Part shown: one piece after another, positions 9,161-17,012 of the stretch
How the letters are laid out: the number at the start of each line of letters is the position of its first letter
Position numbering within the stretch: the first letter of the stretch is position 1
NCBI GenBank assembly: GCA_964415045.1
Contig: CAYPZL010000110.1
Coordinates: forward strand, 1 to 18,928
Length of the DNA stretch: 18,928 nucleotides
Reading direction: 5' to 3'
From: CAYPZL01 sp964415045
GTDB taxonomy: Bacteria > Planctomycetota > Phycisphaerae > Sedimentisphaerales > Anaerobacaceae
Notes under the pieces: model-generated
The model's input: the letters and a program-made list of their open reading frames with translations, nothing else
Told to the model about the DNA's origin: nothing
Database searches by the model: none
Translations under genes and position numbers: made by a program

Positions 9161-11203
9161 ATGCCCAGAAGAATCGTCGTCACCTCCGCTTTGCCCTACG
9201 CCAACGGGCCCATCCACCTCGGCCACCTCGTCGAGTATCTCCAGACCGACATCTGGGTCCGCTACCAGAAGGCCTGCGGCAACGAGTGTCTTTATTTTTG
9301 CGCCGATGACACGCACGGCACGCCGATCATGATCAGCGCCCGCAACGCCGGGGTGACGCCCGAGCAGCTCATCGAGGGCGTGCACAAGGAACATAAGGCC
9401 GATTTCGACCGCTTCCATATCGAGTTCGACAACTACTACACGACGCACTCGCCGGAGAACCGGGCGCTGAGCGAGCTGATCTACACCCGGTTGCGCGACG
9501 CCGGCTCGATCGCAAAGCGTCCCGTCGAGCAGACCTACTGCGAAAGCTGCCGGATGACGCTGCCGGATCGCTACGTCCGCGGCACCTGCCCCCGCTGCGG
9601 CGCCGAAGATCAGTACGGCGATTCCTGTGAGGTCTGCAGCGCGACCTATCAGCCCAAGGATCTGATCGAGCCTCGCTGCGCCAACTGCGGAGCGACCCCC
9701 GTTCTGCAGAACTCCGAGCACTACTTTTTCAAGCTGGCCGACTACGAGCAGCCGCTCCGCGAGCTCATCGCTTCCGGACACACCCAGAAGTCCGTCGCCA
9801 ACAAGCTCGCCGAGTGGTTCGACGCCGGCCTCAAAGACTGGGACATCTCGCGCGACGGGCCCTACTTCGGCTTCAACATCCCCGGCGAGGAGAACAAGTA
9901 CTTCTACGTCTGGCTCGACGCCCCCATCGGCTACATGGCCTCGGCCCGCAACTACTGCCAGCGCAACGGCCTCGACTTCGACGAGCTGTGGAACAGCCCC
10001 GACAACGAGCTCTACCACTTCATCGGCAAGGACATCATGTACTTCCACGCCCTGTTCTGGCCGGCCATGCTCATGGGCGCGGGCTTCAAGACCGCCAACA
10101 AACTCTTCGTCCACGGCTTCCTCACCATCAACGGCGAGAAGATGAGCAAGTCGCGCGGCACCTTCATCCGGGCCAGCACCTTCGCGAGCCACCTCGACCC
10201 CGAGTACCTGCGCTACTACTACGCGAGCAAGCTCAGTGACACCGTCGAGGACATCGACCTGGGCATCGAGGACTTCATCAACAAGATCAACGCCGATCTG
10301 GTCGGCAAGTACGCCAACCTGGCTTCGCGCTCGGGCCCGATGCTGACGAAGAAGCTGGACGGCCGGCTCGGCACGCTCGACGCCGAAGGCCGGCAGCTCG
10401 TCGAGACGCTGGCCGCCGCCCGCGACCGCCTCGGCGCCGCCTACGAGGAGCTGCGCTACGCCGCGGCCGTCCGCGCCATCAGCGCCCTGGCCGACGAGGC
10501 CAACCGCTACGTCGAGCAGAAGCAGCCCTGGGCCACGATCAAGACCGACCCCGAGGGCACCCGTGCCACCCTGACGGCCACCCTGAACGCCGTTCGGATT
10601 CTGACGATCTATCTCAAGCCGATCCTGCCGAAGTTCGCCGAAAAGGTCGAGAGATTCCTGAACGTGGGCGAGCTGCATTTCGCCGACGTCGGCAGCGCTC
10701 TGGAAAACCACACCATCAACAAGTTCGAACGATTGTTCGAGAGAATGGATGAGGAACAGGTAACTGCTATGATTGAAGAAAGCAAGGAAGGCCAGGCCGC
10801 CCCGCAGCCCGAGCCCGCGACTGAGCCCGCTGAAGCCACTGGCGAATCCACCGAAGCCGCTACGCCGGAGTTCAAGCCGGAATGCACCATCGACGATTTC
10901 GCCAGGATCGACCTGCGCATCGCCAAGGTCGTCACCGCCGAGCGCGTCGAGGGCGCCGACCGCCTGCTGCGCTTCGTTCTGGATGTGGGCGGCGTCGAGA
11001 GGAACGTCATGGCCGGCATCGCCACCGCCTATCAGCCCGAAGACCTCGTCGGCAGGCTCGTCGTCTACGTCGCCAACCTCAAGCCGCGGAAGATGCGCTT
11101 CGGCCTCTCCGAGGGAATGATCCTCGCCTCCGGCACCGGCGGAACCGATATCCACTTGCTCGGAGTCGACGAAGGAGCCACCCCCGGCCAGGAAATCCAC
11201 TAA
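9161..11203 (+). CDS. metG: Methionine-tRNA ligase
   Basis: Charges tRNA-Met with methionine, 680 residues, the long form. The class I signature PIHLGHLVEYL includes H19 and H22, and KMSKS is at 327-331. Four C-x2-C-like knuckles in the 125-185 region (CESC, CPRC, CEVC, CANC) give the two-zinc connective peptide of the MetG type. A Pro/Glu/Ala-rich linker (about 545-570) joins the anticodon domain to a C-terminal tRNA-binding (EMAP-type) domain beginning near 577 (TIDDFARIDLRIAKV), which drives dimerisation in relatives. The ATG follows the ribosome site AAGGGAGG. It is nine bases from ricT, so they are co-transcribed. In Bacillus metS is also near ricT. Identification is secure. Confidence 0.98.
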   Translation: MPRRIVVTSALPYANGPIHLGHLVEYLQTDIWVRYQKACGNECLYFCADDTHGTPIMISARNAGVTPEQLIEGVHKEHKADFDRFHIEFDNYYTTHSPENRALSELIYTRLRDAGSIAKRPVEQTYCESCRMTLPDRYVRGTCPRCGAEDQYGDSCEVCSATYQPKDLIEPRCANCGATPVLQNSEHYFFKLADYEQPLRELIASGHTQKSVANKLAEWFDAGLKDWDISRDGPYFGFNIPGEENKYFYVWLDAPIGYMASARNYCQRNGLDFDELWNSPDNELYHFIGKDIMYFHALFWPAMLMGAGFKTANKLFVHGFLTINGEKMSKSRGTFIRASTFASHLDPEYLRYYYASKLSDTVEDIDLGIEDFINKINADLVGKYANLASRSGPMLTKKLDGRLGTLDAEGRQLVETLAAARDRLGAAYEELRYAAAVRAISALADEANRYVEQKQPWATIKTDPEGTRATLTATLNAVRILTIYLKPILPKFAEKVERFLNVGELHFADVGSALENHTINKFERLFERMDEEQVTAMIEESKEGQAAPQPEPATEPAEATGESTEAATPEFKPECTIDDFARIDLRIAKVVTAERVEGADRLLRFVLDVGGVERNVMAGIATAYQPEDLVGRLVVYVANLKPRKMRFGLSEGMILASGTGGTDIHLLGVDEGATPGQEIH

Positions 11204-11213
11204 GGACAGATCA

Positions 11214-11258
11214 AAAGGCAAAAGGCAAATAGCAAAATTATGGAAGCCACAGGGATAC
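11214..11258. repeat. A-rich partial repeat unit upstream of the main palindrome
   Basis: Runs of AAAAGGC and GCAAATAGCAAAAT resemble the left arm of the adjacent palindromic repeat, which contains GCAAATAGCAAAAAT. It is probably a diverged extra unit of the same family, in the same orientation as the left arm. Two units of that arm are therefore visible before the central palindrome. Confidence 0.5.
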
Positions 11259-11349
11259 ATCAAAATGTAAAAAGCAAATAGCAAAAATAAGGAAGTCATG
11301 CCCGCGACGCGGGCATTCCGCAATTTTGATTTTTGCTTTTTGATCTTTG
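11259..11349. repeat. Long imperfect inverted repeat, copy 1 (complete)
   Basis: A 91-base element centred on a perfect palindrome, ATGCCCGCG-A-CGCGGGCAT, at 11298-11316. The left arm is A-rich (AAAAAGCAAATAGCAAAAAT) and the right arm T-rich (ATTTTGATTTTTGCTTTTTG). Read outward after a three-base bulge, the arms match at about 27 of 36 positions, so a stem of some 45 pairs could form. The same 91 bases, split by the gap, recur at 12350-12540. It could act as a bidirectional terminator or a transposition-derived hairpin; no function is shown. Confidence 0.85.
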
Positions 11350-11456
11350 ATTTTGCGGTGCGGCGATTCCGAAATTTTGATTTTTGCTTTTTGATCTTTG
11401 ATTTTGCCATGGGGCATTCCGCCATTTTGATTTTTGCTCTTTGATTCTTGATTTGT
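11314..11456. repeat. Three tandem T-rich units of about 50 bases
   Basis: The pattern ATTCCG-N-ATTTTGATTTTTGC recurs with ATTCC at 11315, 11366 and 11416, periods of 51 and 50 bases. Each unit is about 50 bases and begins with a short G+C-rich start followed by a T-rich run. The first unit is also the right arm of the palindromic element. The array ends about 17 bases before the start codon of the Minf_1886-family gene. Translating the opposite strand gives K/S/Q-rich low-complexity peptides, which are spurious proteins. Confidence 0.85.
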
Positions 11457-11472
11457 TCAAAGAGAGGTGGAG

Positions 11473-11826
11473 ATGAAAAAGACACTCGACGAGATCGCCA
11501 GAGAGGACGGGCGCTACCGCTTGGCCGCCTATAAGTTCGTCTATGAGGGGCTCGGCTTCACCGTCCGCACCGTCACCGACGAGCCGCGTCACGTCAGCGG
11601 CCAGACCCTCTGCGAGGGACTCCGCCAGATGGCCCTCGAAAAGTACGGCCGGCTCGCCATGCTCGTACTCAACTCCTGGGGACTCCAAACCACCCGAGAC
11701 TTCGGAGAAATCGTCTACACCCTCATCGAAAACGAATGGATGAGCGCCCAACCCAACGACTCCATCGATGACTTCAACAACGTCTACGACTTCAAAACCA
11801 CACTAAAAGACCAATTCGAATTCTAA
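11473..11826 (+). CDS. Minf_1886 family protein
   Basis: A small soluble protein of 117 residues of unknown function. The pattern YKFVYEGLGFTV, HVSGQTLCEGLRQMALEKYG, VLNSWGLQTTRDFGEIVYTLIE and DFNNVYDFKTTL matches my recollection of the family named Minf_1886, widespread in Planctomycetota and Verrucomicrobiota. The ATG at 11473 is preceded by GAGG (11464-11467), five bases away; a GTG at 11467 would sit within the ribosome site. It stands alone between repeats, about 270 bases after metG. The repeats make a shared transcript with metG uncertain. No catalytic motif is apparent. Confidence 0.8.
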   Translation: MKKTLDEIAREDGRYRLAAYKFVYEGLGFTVRTVTDEPRHVSGQTLCEGLRQMALEKYGRLAMLVLNSWGLQTTRDFGEIVYTLIENEWMSAQPNDSIDDFNNVYDFKTTLKDQFEF

Positions 11827-12089
11827 ACCACACCCCGAACACGCCGCGTCCCTCGCCGGCGGCGCCCTGACCGCCACTCTTCCGAGCGCGATCACAGGGG
11901 CTCGCCCATGTAGAGGCTGCTGCGCGAGCACTCGGGGCAGCGCAGGGTGGGCCGACGCATCTCTCGGCGCGATCGCCAGGAGCAGGCGTTCTGGGCCCTT
12001 GATGAGCGCCAGTTGCGCCTGCCCTTCGCGGAGCAGCGCAGGGCGTGACGGTTGCGTTCCGTTGCTCCGTCGCTTGTCATACGACGCTT
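11827..12089. other. Intergenic stretch without a confident gene
   Basis: G+C-rich sequence after the Minf_1886 gene. The minus strand of 11892-12060 can be read as a short peptide ending RPTLRCPECSRSSLYMGEPL, with a C-x2-C pair, and the plus strand also reads as a coding-like peptide (EQAFWALDERQLRLPFAEQ). Neither has a start, length or context of a real gene, so this could be a decayed gene fragment. No RNA gene is visible. Confidence 0.5.
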
Positions 12090-12191
12090 GTCATCCTGAG
12101 CGGAGGACAAGGATCCCGCCATCGTACGTTCCTCCGGTGCGATGCCGACTTCTCCTTCCCGTCCCGGATGCTTCACTTCGTTCAGCATGAC
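12090..12191. repeat. Interspersed element with 26-base imperfect terminal inverted repeats
   Basis: GTCATCCTGAGCGGAGGACA begins the left end (12090-12115) and the right end (12166-12191) is its imperfect reverse complement, closing with TTCAGCATGAC. The total is 102 bases, with no coding capacity. Frames through it give CHAERSEAS, LNEVKHPG and SLSSAQDDK, phrases I know from spurious proteins of a very abundant bacterial repeat family. It resembles a small non-autonomous mobile element. A CGCTTGTCAT sequence occurs at 12071-12080 and 12085-12094, one copy running into the left end. Confidence 0.7.
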
Positions 12192-12349
12192 AACCCCCTC
12201 GCTTTTCCCGCAGAAAAGTTCGTATCGTACGCCGCTGAGGTTTGATTTTCGATCTTTCGTTTTCTCTGGTATGATGAGGGTAGGGGTGGGGGAGAACAGA
12301 ATTTGCTGGTTGGGCGTATGGATTGGTGAACGTGGAGCGCCTCGGGAAA
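12192..12349. other. Intergenic stretch between two repeat elements
   Basis: About 160 bases of mixed composition between the inverted-repeat element and the second palindromic repeat copy. A TATGAT occurs at 12270-12275, but no good -35 box lies 16-18 bases upstream. No gene or RNA is supported. Confidence 0.4.
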
Positions 12350-12540
12350 ATCAAAATGTAAAAAGCAAATAGCAAAAATAAGGAAGTCATGCCCGCGACG
12401 CGGGNNNNNNNNNNNNNNNNNNNNNNNNNNNNNNNNNNNNNNNNNNNNNNNNNNNNNNNNNNNNNNNNNNNNNNNNNNNNNNNNNNNNNNNNNNNNNNNN
12501 NNNNCATTCCGCAATTTTGATTTTTGCTTTTTGATCTTTG
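12350..12540. repeat. Long inverted repeat, copy 2, interrupted by the assembly gap
   Basis: Positions 12350-12404 equal 11259-11313 and 12505-12540 equal 11314-11349, as far as I can read base by base. The right end lies 22 bases before the moxR start, much as copy 1 precedes the Minf_1886 gene. The gap falls exactly within the G+C palindrome. Confidence 0.85.
12405..12504. other. Assembly gap of 100 Ns
   Basis: Exactly 100 undefined bases, the usual placeholder for a scaffold gap of unknown size. The flanks are directly joined in copy 1 of the repeat, so the real distance could be zero or could include additional repeat units. Confidence 0.99.
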
Positions 12541-12562
12541 CTTTGTCTTTGGGAGATTGGCA

Positions 12563-13516
12563 GTGACGACGGCTCAGGTTGATTCCGGCGTGCCGGGACA
12601 GGTTAACGCGCTGAAGGACAATCTCCAGCGGGTCATCTATGGCAAGAGCGACTGCCTCGACGTGCTGGTGGTGGCTCTTTTGGCGGGCGGGTCGGTGCTG
12701 ATCGAGGACGTTCCCGGCGTCGGCAAAACCACGTTGGCAAAGGCTTTAGCGCAGAGCCTGGACGCTCAGTTCCGTCGGATTCAGTTCACGCCGGACCTGC
12801 TGCCGGCCGACATCCTCGGCTCGTCGATCTACAACCCCGTCAGCGGCGACTTCCGCTTCGATCCCGGCCCGATCTTCTGCAACATCCTGTTAGCCGACGA
12901 GATCAACCGCGCCTCGCCACGGACGCAGTCGGCGTTGCTGGAGGCCATGAACGAGCACCAGGCCACCATCGAGGGGCAGCGTCGGGCGCTGCCGCAGCCG
13001 TTCATGGTCATCGCCACCGAGAACCCGATCGAGTGCCACGGGACGTATCCGCTGCCCGAGGCCCAGTTGGACCGGTTCTTAGTGCGTTTGGCCATCGGCT
13101 ACCCGGCCGCGGACGTCGAGGTCGATATCGTCAAGTCGCACGCCCAGGCCGAGCCCGTCAACGGCATCGAGGCAGTCCTGACGCTCGATCAGGTCCGCCA
13201 GATTCAGCAGGGGGTCACGCGGGTGCACATCGACGAGAGCGTGCTGGCCTACATCGTCGAGATCGTCCACGCCACGCGGCACGACAACCGCCTGCAGCTC
13301 GGCGTCAGCACGCGCGGGACGCTGATGCTCTCGCGGGCGGCCCAGGCCCGGGCGTATTTCGAGAAGCGCGATTACGTGATCCCCGACGACGTGCTGTGGC
13401 TGGTTCCGCATGTGCTGCCGCACCGGGTGATCCTGACGTCGAAGACGCGCTACGGCGGCGCGACGGCCAAACAGATCATCGCCGAGATCGTCGGCCGCAT
13501 CAAAGTTCCCGTGTGA
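12563..13516 (+). CDS. MoxR family AAA+ ATPase
   Basis: An AAA+ ATPase of 317 residues. The Walker A DVPGVGKTT carries K55 and the Walker B ILLADEIN has D112 and E113. The MoxR-typical insert RASPRTQSALLEAM and the sensor 1 segment MVIATENPIE follow, then PLPEAQLDRF with the arginine finger region. MoxR proteins act as chaperones for metal insertion or complex assembly and are often paired with DUF58 and transglutaminase proteins, as here. The GTG at 12563 has GGGAG (12551-12555) seven bases upstream; an upstream extension would run into the repeat. It is 15 bases before the DUF58 gene, forming an operon. Confidence 0.95.
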   Translation: MTTAQVDSGVPGQVNALKDNLQRVIYGKSDCLDVLVVALLAGGSVLIEDVPGVGKTTLAKALAQSLDAQFRRIQFTPDLLPADILGSSIYNPVSGDFRFDPGPIFCNILLADEINRASPRTQSALLEAMNEHQATIEGQRRALPQPFMVIATENPIECHGTYPLPEAQLDRFLVRLAIGYPAADVEVDIVKSHAQAEPVNGIEAVLTLDQVRQIQQGVTRVHIDESVLAYIVEIVHATRHDNRLQLGVSTRGTLMLSRAAQARAYFEKRDYVIPDDVLWLVPHVLPHRVILTSKTRYGGATAKQIIAEIVGRIKVPV

Positions 13517-13531
13517 CAGGGCGCCAGAACG

Positions 13532-14755
13532 ATGGCGACTACCCGCGTGAGATGTCGTTTGGGTATGACCGAGGCCGGCAGGGTGGTCCTGCGGGGCGCC
13601 GGCTTCGTCATGTTGGCGGCGCTGATCGTGCCTGCCTTCGGCGTGCTGTCGGCCTTGGTTTCGGTGCTGGGTGTGGCCTTCGTGGTGGGGTATCTGCTGC
13701 GGCCCAAGATCGAAGTGGGTCCCGGCGCGCCGGGACTGCCCGAGCACGTCGTGGCCGGACAGACGGCGCAACTGAGATACGTCCTGCGCAACGTCGCTCG
13801 GGTGCCGGTGTACGATCTGCGCGTCCGCTTCCAGGCGCTGCCGGCGTCGATCGCGCAGGTGGGCGAGGGGCACACGGTGACGCGGCTGGCGCCGGGCGAG
13901 ACGGCGGAGGTGACGGTCACGATCCGGCCCGCCCGCCGGGGCTACTACCGCATCCAGCCGCCCTTGTGCGAGTCGGGCTTCCCTTTCAACCTGTTCCGCT
14001 TCGGGTCGAACCAGGGCGGCGCCGAGACACTCGTGGTTCTGCCGGCGTTCTCGCGGCTGCAGATCCCGGCGCCGGCGGCGAGCCGTCACGTTCACGCCAG
14101 CGGGGTGCGGCTGGCCGGCCGCATGGGGATCGCTCCGGAATACATGGGCAACCGCCCGTTTCTTCCCGGTGACTCGCCGCGGCGGATCGACGCCCGCGCC
14201 TGGGCGCGCCTGTCGGTGCCGGCCACCAAGGAATACGACGACGATATCGACAACTACGGCGCGCTGATCCTGGACACGCGCGTGCCGCCGGCGCGGCTGC
14301 GAGCGGGTCCGTTCGAGGTCGAAGAACTGGAGGCGGCCGTCAGTTTGTGCGCCTCGGTGGCGTTCACGATACACAACGACTGTCTGATCGATTTTTTTCT
14401 GGCCGGGTCGAATCTGCACGATTTCGCGGGTCGGCCCCGCACCACGCGCCTCGGCAAGATTCACGAGTTGCTGGCGGGCATGGAGCCGGCGCCGGAGTAC
14501 TCGCTCGATCGGCTCGGACCCGACCTGGCGGAGCGGTTCTATGAAATATCCCGGGCATTCTTCATTTTGTTGCGCTGGGACGAAACGTATCGACCGCTGT
14601 TGCGGGAGGCCGACCGGGCCGGGTGTCGCAGCACGGTTTTGATTGTCAACGGCGCGAAGGCGCCTCCCGTGGATGAAGAGGCGAGCCGGTGGGCCGAGCA
14701 TGTCCGGTTCCTGGCGGCCGATGAAATACTGACGCAACGGGTAGAGGGCGTATGA
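13532..14755 (+). CDS. DUF58 domain membrane protein
   Basis: A 407-residue protein. Two hydrophobic segments near residues 20-56 (GFVMLAALIVPAFGVLSALV and VLGVAFVVGYLL) anchor it. A beta-rich region follows, and the DUF58 signature RPFLPGDSPRRIDARAWARL is near 208-227, then EYDDDIDNYGALILDTRVP, resembling a VWA-like fold. DUF58 proteins are found with MoxR ATPases and are presumed to be their clients or partners in envelope processes. The gene is 15 bases after moxR and its stop overlaps the next start by four bases (ATGA). No strong ribosome site precedes the ATG at 13532; ATG at 13565 is an alternative. Confidence 0.92.
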   Translation: MATTRVRCRLGMTEAGRVVLRGAGFVMLAALIVPAFGVLSALVSVLGVAFVVGYLLRPKIEVGPGAPGLPEHVVAGQTAQLRYVLRNVARVPVYDLRVRFQALPASIAQVGEGHTVTRLAPGETAEVTVTIRPARRGYYRIQPPLCESGFPFNLFRFGSNQGGAETLVVLPAFSRLQIPAPAASRHVHASGVRLAGRMGIAPEYMGNRPFLPGDSPRRIDARAWARLSVPATKEYDDDIDNYGALILDTRVPPARLRAGPFEVEELEAAVSLCASVAFTIHNDCLIDFFLAGSNLHDFAGRPRTTRLGKIHELLAGMEPAPEYSLDRLGPDLAERFYEISRAFFILLRWDETYRPLLREADRAGCRSTVLIVNGAKAPPVDEEASRWAEHVRFLAADEILTQRVEGV

Positions 14756-16806
14756 AGTCGCACAAGACCATCGCAACGGTCATGATCGTGGCCGGCTCGG
14801 TGCTGGTGGGCTGGGCCTCGCGGGACATTGCCTTCCCCGCGATCCTGTGCATGTTGGGCCTGCTGGGTTTGCAGCGGCGGTTGACATGGGAGCTGCGGCC
14901 GGAGCGGCGCGTCATTGCATCGCTGCTCCTGCTGCTGCTGGCGATGCTGTTCGCCGTTCACTATCGTTACATCGGCAGTCGCGTCCCGACGGAGGACGCC
15001 GCGCTGGTTGCCTGGCAGACGATCGCCCGCTATTTTCTCGCTTCGATGATCCTGGTTTTGTTCCTGGGCTCTCCCAACCGGCTTCCGCTTTCGCTGGGTC
15101 TGTTTCACCTGGCCGCCGTGCTGGCGGCCGCACAGGCGCTGTTGCTGGACGACAGGTACATGGCCTTTCGGCTGGCGGAGGTGTTCGCCGTGGTGATGTT
15201 GGTGCTGTATGCGGCTACGGCACGCGGTGCTGCGGACAAGCTCGTTCCGCGCCGCGCCGGGCGCGTCTCGTATGGTTTCGCCTCGGCCCTGGTGCTGGTC
15301 TTTGCCGCCAACTGCGGCTGGATCGTCGGCTCGGTGCTCTACCGGAACGTGGAGATCCTCGATTACCTGCCCCGCTGGCCTTGGCGGGCCAACTCCGGCC
15401 TGGATGGCTCGTTGCAGACGATGGCCCGAGTGGGGTTCTCCGATTCGGGCCGGCTCTCCAGCGTCTTGCAGATCAAGGGAGAGCAGGATACGACTCCGGT
15501 GCTGAGCATCGCGTGCGAGCGGAGTCCGGGCTACCTGCGGGCGCGGGCGTTTGAGAAGTACCGCCATTCCACGTGGACGGATCTGTCCCACCGCGACGAT
15601 GTTCCTTCCACGCGCAACTCGCCGTTCGGTATGCGTTTTGTGGGGCGAAGCAATGTCTTTCGTCTCGGCAGCGCGGACGTCTCAGAGTTCGAGATCATGA
15701 CGGTGCGTCACGAAGCGGCGATCACCAACCTCATCTTTACGCCGCTGGGGACGTGTTACCTTGAGGCGCCGTTCGATTTCGTGATGCGCGATGACGACGA
15801 CATTGTCTACCCGCCCAACGTGCGGAACAGTCTGGTCTACCGGGTTGCTTTCGGCGGGGCGGCTCGTCGCCGTCCGGGGATCATGCAGCGCTACCGCCTG
15901 CTGGAGATTCCCCCCCAGCTCGATCCGCGCGTCAAGCAGTTGGCGGAGAGGGTCTTCGCCGGATGCAATACCACGGCCGAGAAGATCGACGCCGTGGTCC
16001 GGCATTTCCACAGCAACTACAGTTACCTATTAGGACTGGAGGTTCCGGACGGGTGGGACAACCTGGATTACTTCCTGTTAGAGGCGTCTACGGGATACTG
16101 CGAGTACTTTGCTTCCGGCGCCGCAATCCTGCTGCGCTTGGCCGGCATACCCTCACGCTATGTCACCGGGTTTCTGGTGACCGCCAAGGATGACGAGGGC
16201 GATTTGTGGGTCGCGCGGAACATGGATGCCCACGCCTGGGCCGAGGCGTGGGACTCGGATCGCGGGCAATGGACGATTGTCGAAGCTACGACGCAGGAAG
16301 CGCTGGCGGCCGGCGCGACGGACGAGGACATGGGCCGGGGCGCGGGGTCCACGTATCTATTCCTGCGTCAGCTTCTGGAATCGCTGCACTCATATGGTCT
16401 CCTGGGCCCGCTTACGTGGCTGTTCTCGTCGTACCGGCTGATCGGCGTGGCGGTGATCCTCTCGATGTTCTCGGTCGGTCTGGTGTGGTGGGTCCTTCGG
16501 AGGCGGCGCCGCAGAGCCGCTGGTCGAATGCGCGGGGCGATGTCCGGTGCTGACTTTGCGGTGCTGCACAAGATGCTGATGCGGATGGACCGCAAGGTTC
16601 GGGCCGTCGGCCCCCGGCGCGAGCTCAGCGAGACGCTGCACGCCTTCTCGCGGCGGCTGCGCGGGCGGGAAGACCGCCGCGGGCTCTGGACGCGCGTCGC
16701 CGACTGGTACCGCGACTACGCCGACCTGCGTTACGGCCGCACCATCGCCGCCGAACGCATCCAGCACCTCCAACAACGAGCCCGGAGACTCCGCCATTTC
16801 CTGTAG
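14752..16806 (+). CDS. Membrane transglutaminase-like protein (TgpA type)
   Basis: A 684-residue membrane protein. Several hydrophobic helices fill the first 200 residues and another lies at about 563-583, followed by RRRRRRAAGR. Between them is a transglutaminase-like domain: GYCEYFASGAAILLRLAGIP has the catalytic cysteine C450, DAHAWAEAW gives H494, and IVEATTQE gives E511 at the place of the usual Asp. Family members such as Pseudomonas TgpA are essential envelope proteins with a periplasmic catalytic domain. Together with MoxR and DUF58 it forms the known three-gene unit. The ATG overlaps the DUF58 stop by four bases. Substrate and reaction are unknown; a non-enzymatic role is possible. 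Confidence 0.92.
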   Translation: MKSHKTIATVMIVAGSVLVGWASRDIAFPAILCMLGLLGLQRRLTWELRPERRVIASLLLLLLAMLFAVHYRYIGSRVPTEDAALVAWQTIARYFLASMILVLFLGSPNRLPLSLGLFHLAAVLAAAQALLLDDRYMAFRLAEVFAVVMLVLYAATARGAADKLVPRRAGRVSYGFASALVLVFAANCGWIVGSVLYRNVEILDYLPRWPWRANSGLDGSLQTMARVGFSDSGRLSSVLQIKGEQDTTPVLSIACERSPGYLRARAFEKYRHSTWTDLSHRDDVPSTRNSPFGMRFVGRSNVFRLGSADVSEFEIMTVRHEAAITNLIFTPLGTCYLEAPFDFVMRDDDDIVYPPNVRNSLVYRVAFGGAARRRPGIMQRYRLLEIPPQLDPRVKQLAERVFAGCNTTAEKIDAVVRHFHSNYSYLLGLEVPDGWDNLDYFLLEASTGYCEYFASGAAILLRLAGIPSRYVTGFLVTAKDDEGDLWVARNMDAHAWAEAWDSDRGQWTIVEATTQEALAAGATDEDMGRGAGSTYLFLRQLLESLHSYGLLGPLTWLFSSYRLIGVAVILSMFSVGLVWWVLRRRRRRAAGRMRGAMSGADFAVLHKMLMRMDRKVRAVGPRRELSETLHAFSRRLRGREDRRGLWTRVADWYRDYADLRYGRTIAAERIQHLQQRARRLRHFL

Positions 16807-17012
16807 GCTGCGTCGTCGCCATCAGAGAGCCAAAGACCGCCGCAGCCCTCGCCGTTCGGTTTGAGCGGTTGCACTTGGCTTGAGATTGGGTCTCGGCCCT
16901 CGGCGAGCGGCATTTGCCGCCGCTTGCAATTGTGGCGCCCGTCATGTATCCTCCAAACAGCAGGTAGAAGGGCCAGTTGGGCGTAACGGGTACAATGGTG
17001 AGAAAGTGAGAA

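Noticed and set aside
10751..10771. Internal start in metG that could yield a separate tRNA-binding protein
   Set aside because: GAGGA is about 13 bases from the in-frame ATG, too far for a convincing ribosome site, and the frame is continuous with metG.
11259..11456. Repeat array considered as CRISPR
   Set aside because: Units of about 50 bases are contiguous, with no unique spacers of constant length and no cas genes nearby.
7982..11485. Long open frame antisense to ricT and metG (about 1167 codons)
   Set aside because: A shadow of two certain genes; its start runs through the intergenic repeats, giving lysine/serine-rich nonsense.
12241..12275. Promoter candidate TATGAT for moxR
   Set aside because: No acceptable -35 box at 16-18 bases, and it is separated from moxR by a repeat and an unresolved gap.
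13079..14776. Long open frame antisense to moxR and the DUF58 gene
   Set aside because: Explained by the G+C-rich third positions of the real genes on the plus strand.
16807..17012. Terminator after the transglutaminase gene
   Set aside because: Short G+C hairpins such as GCGGC-ATTT-GCCGC occur, but none has a T tract or lies at the right distance.
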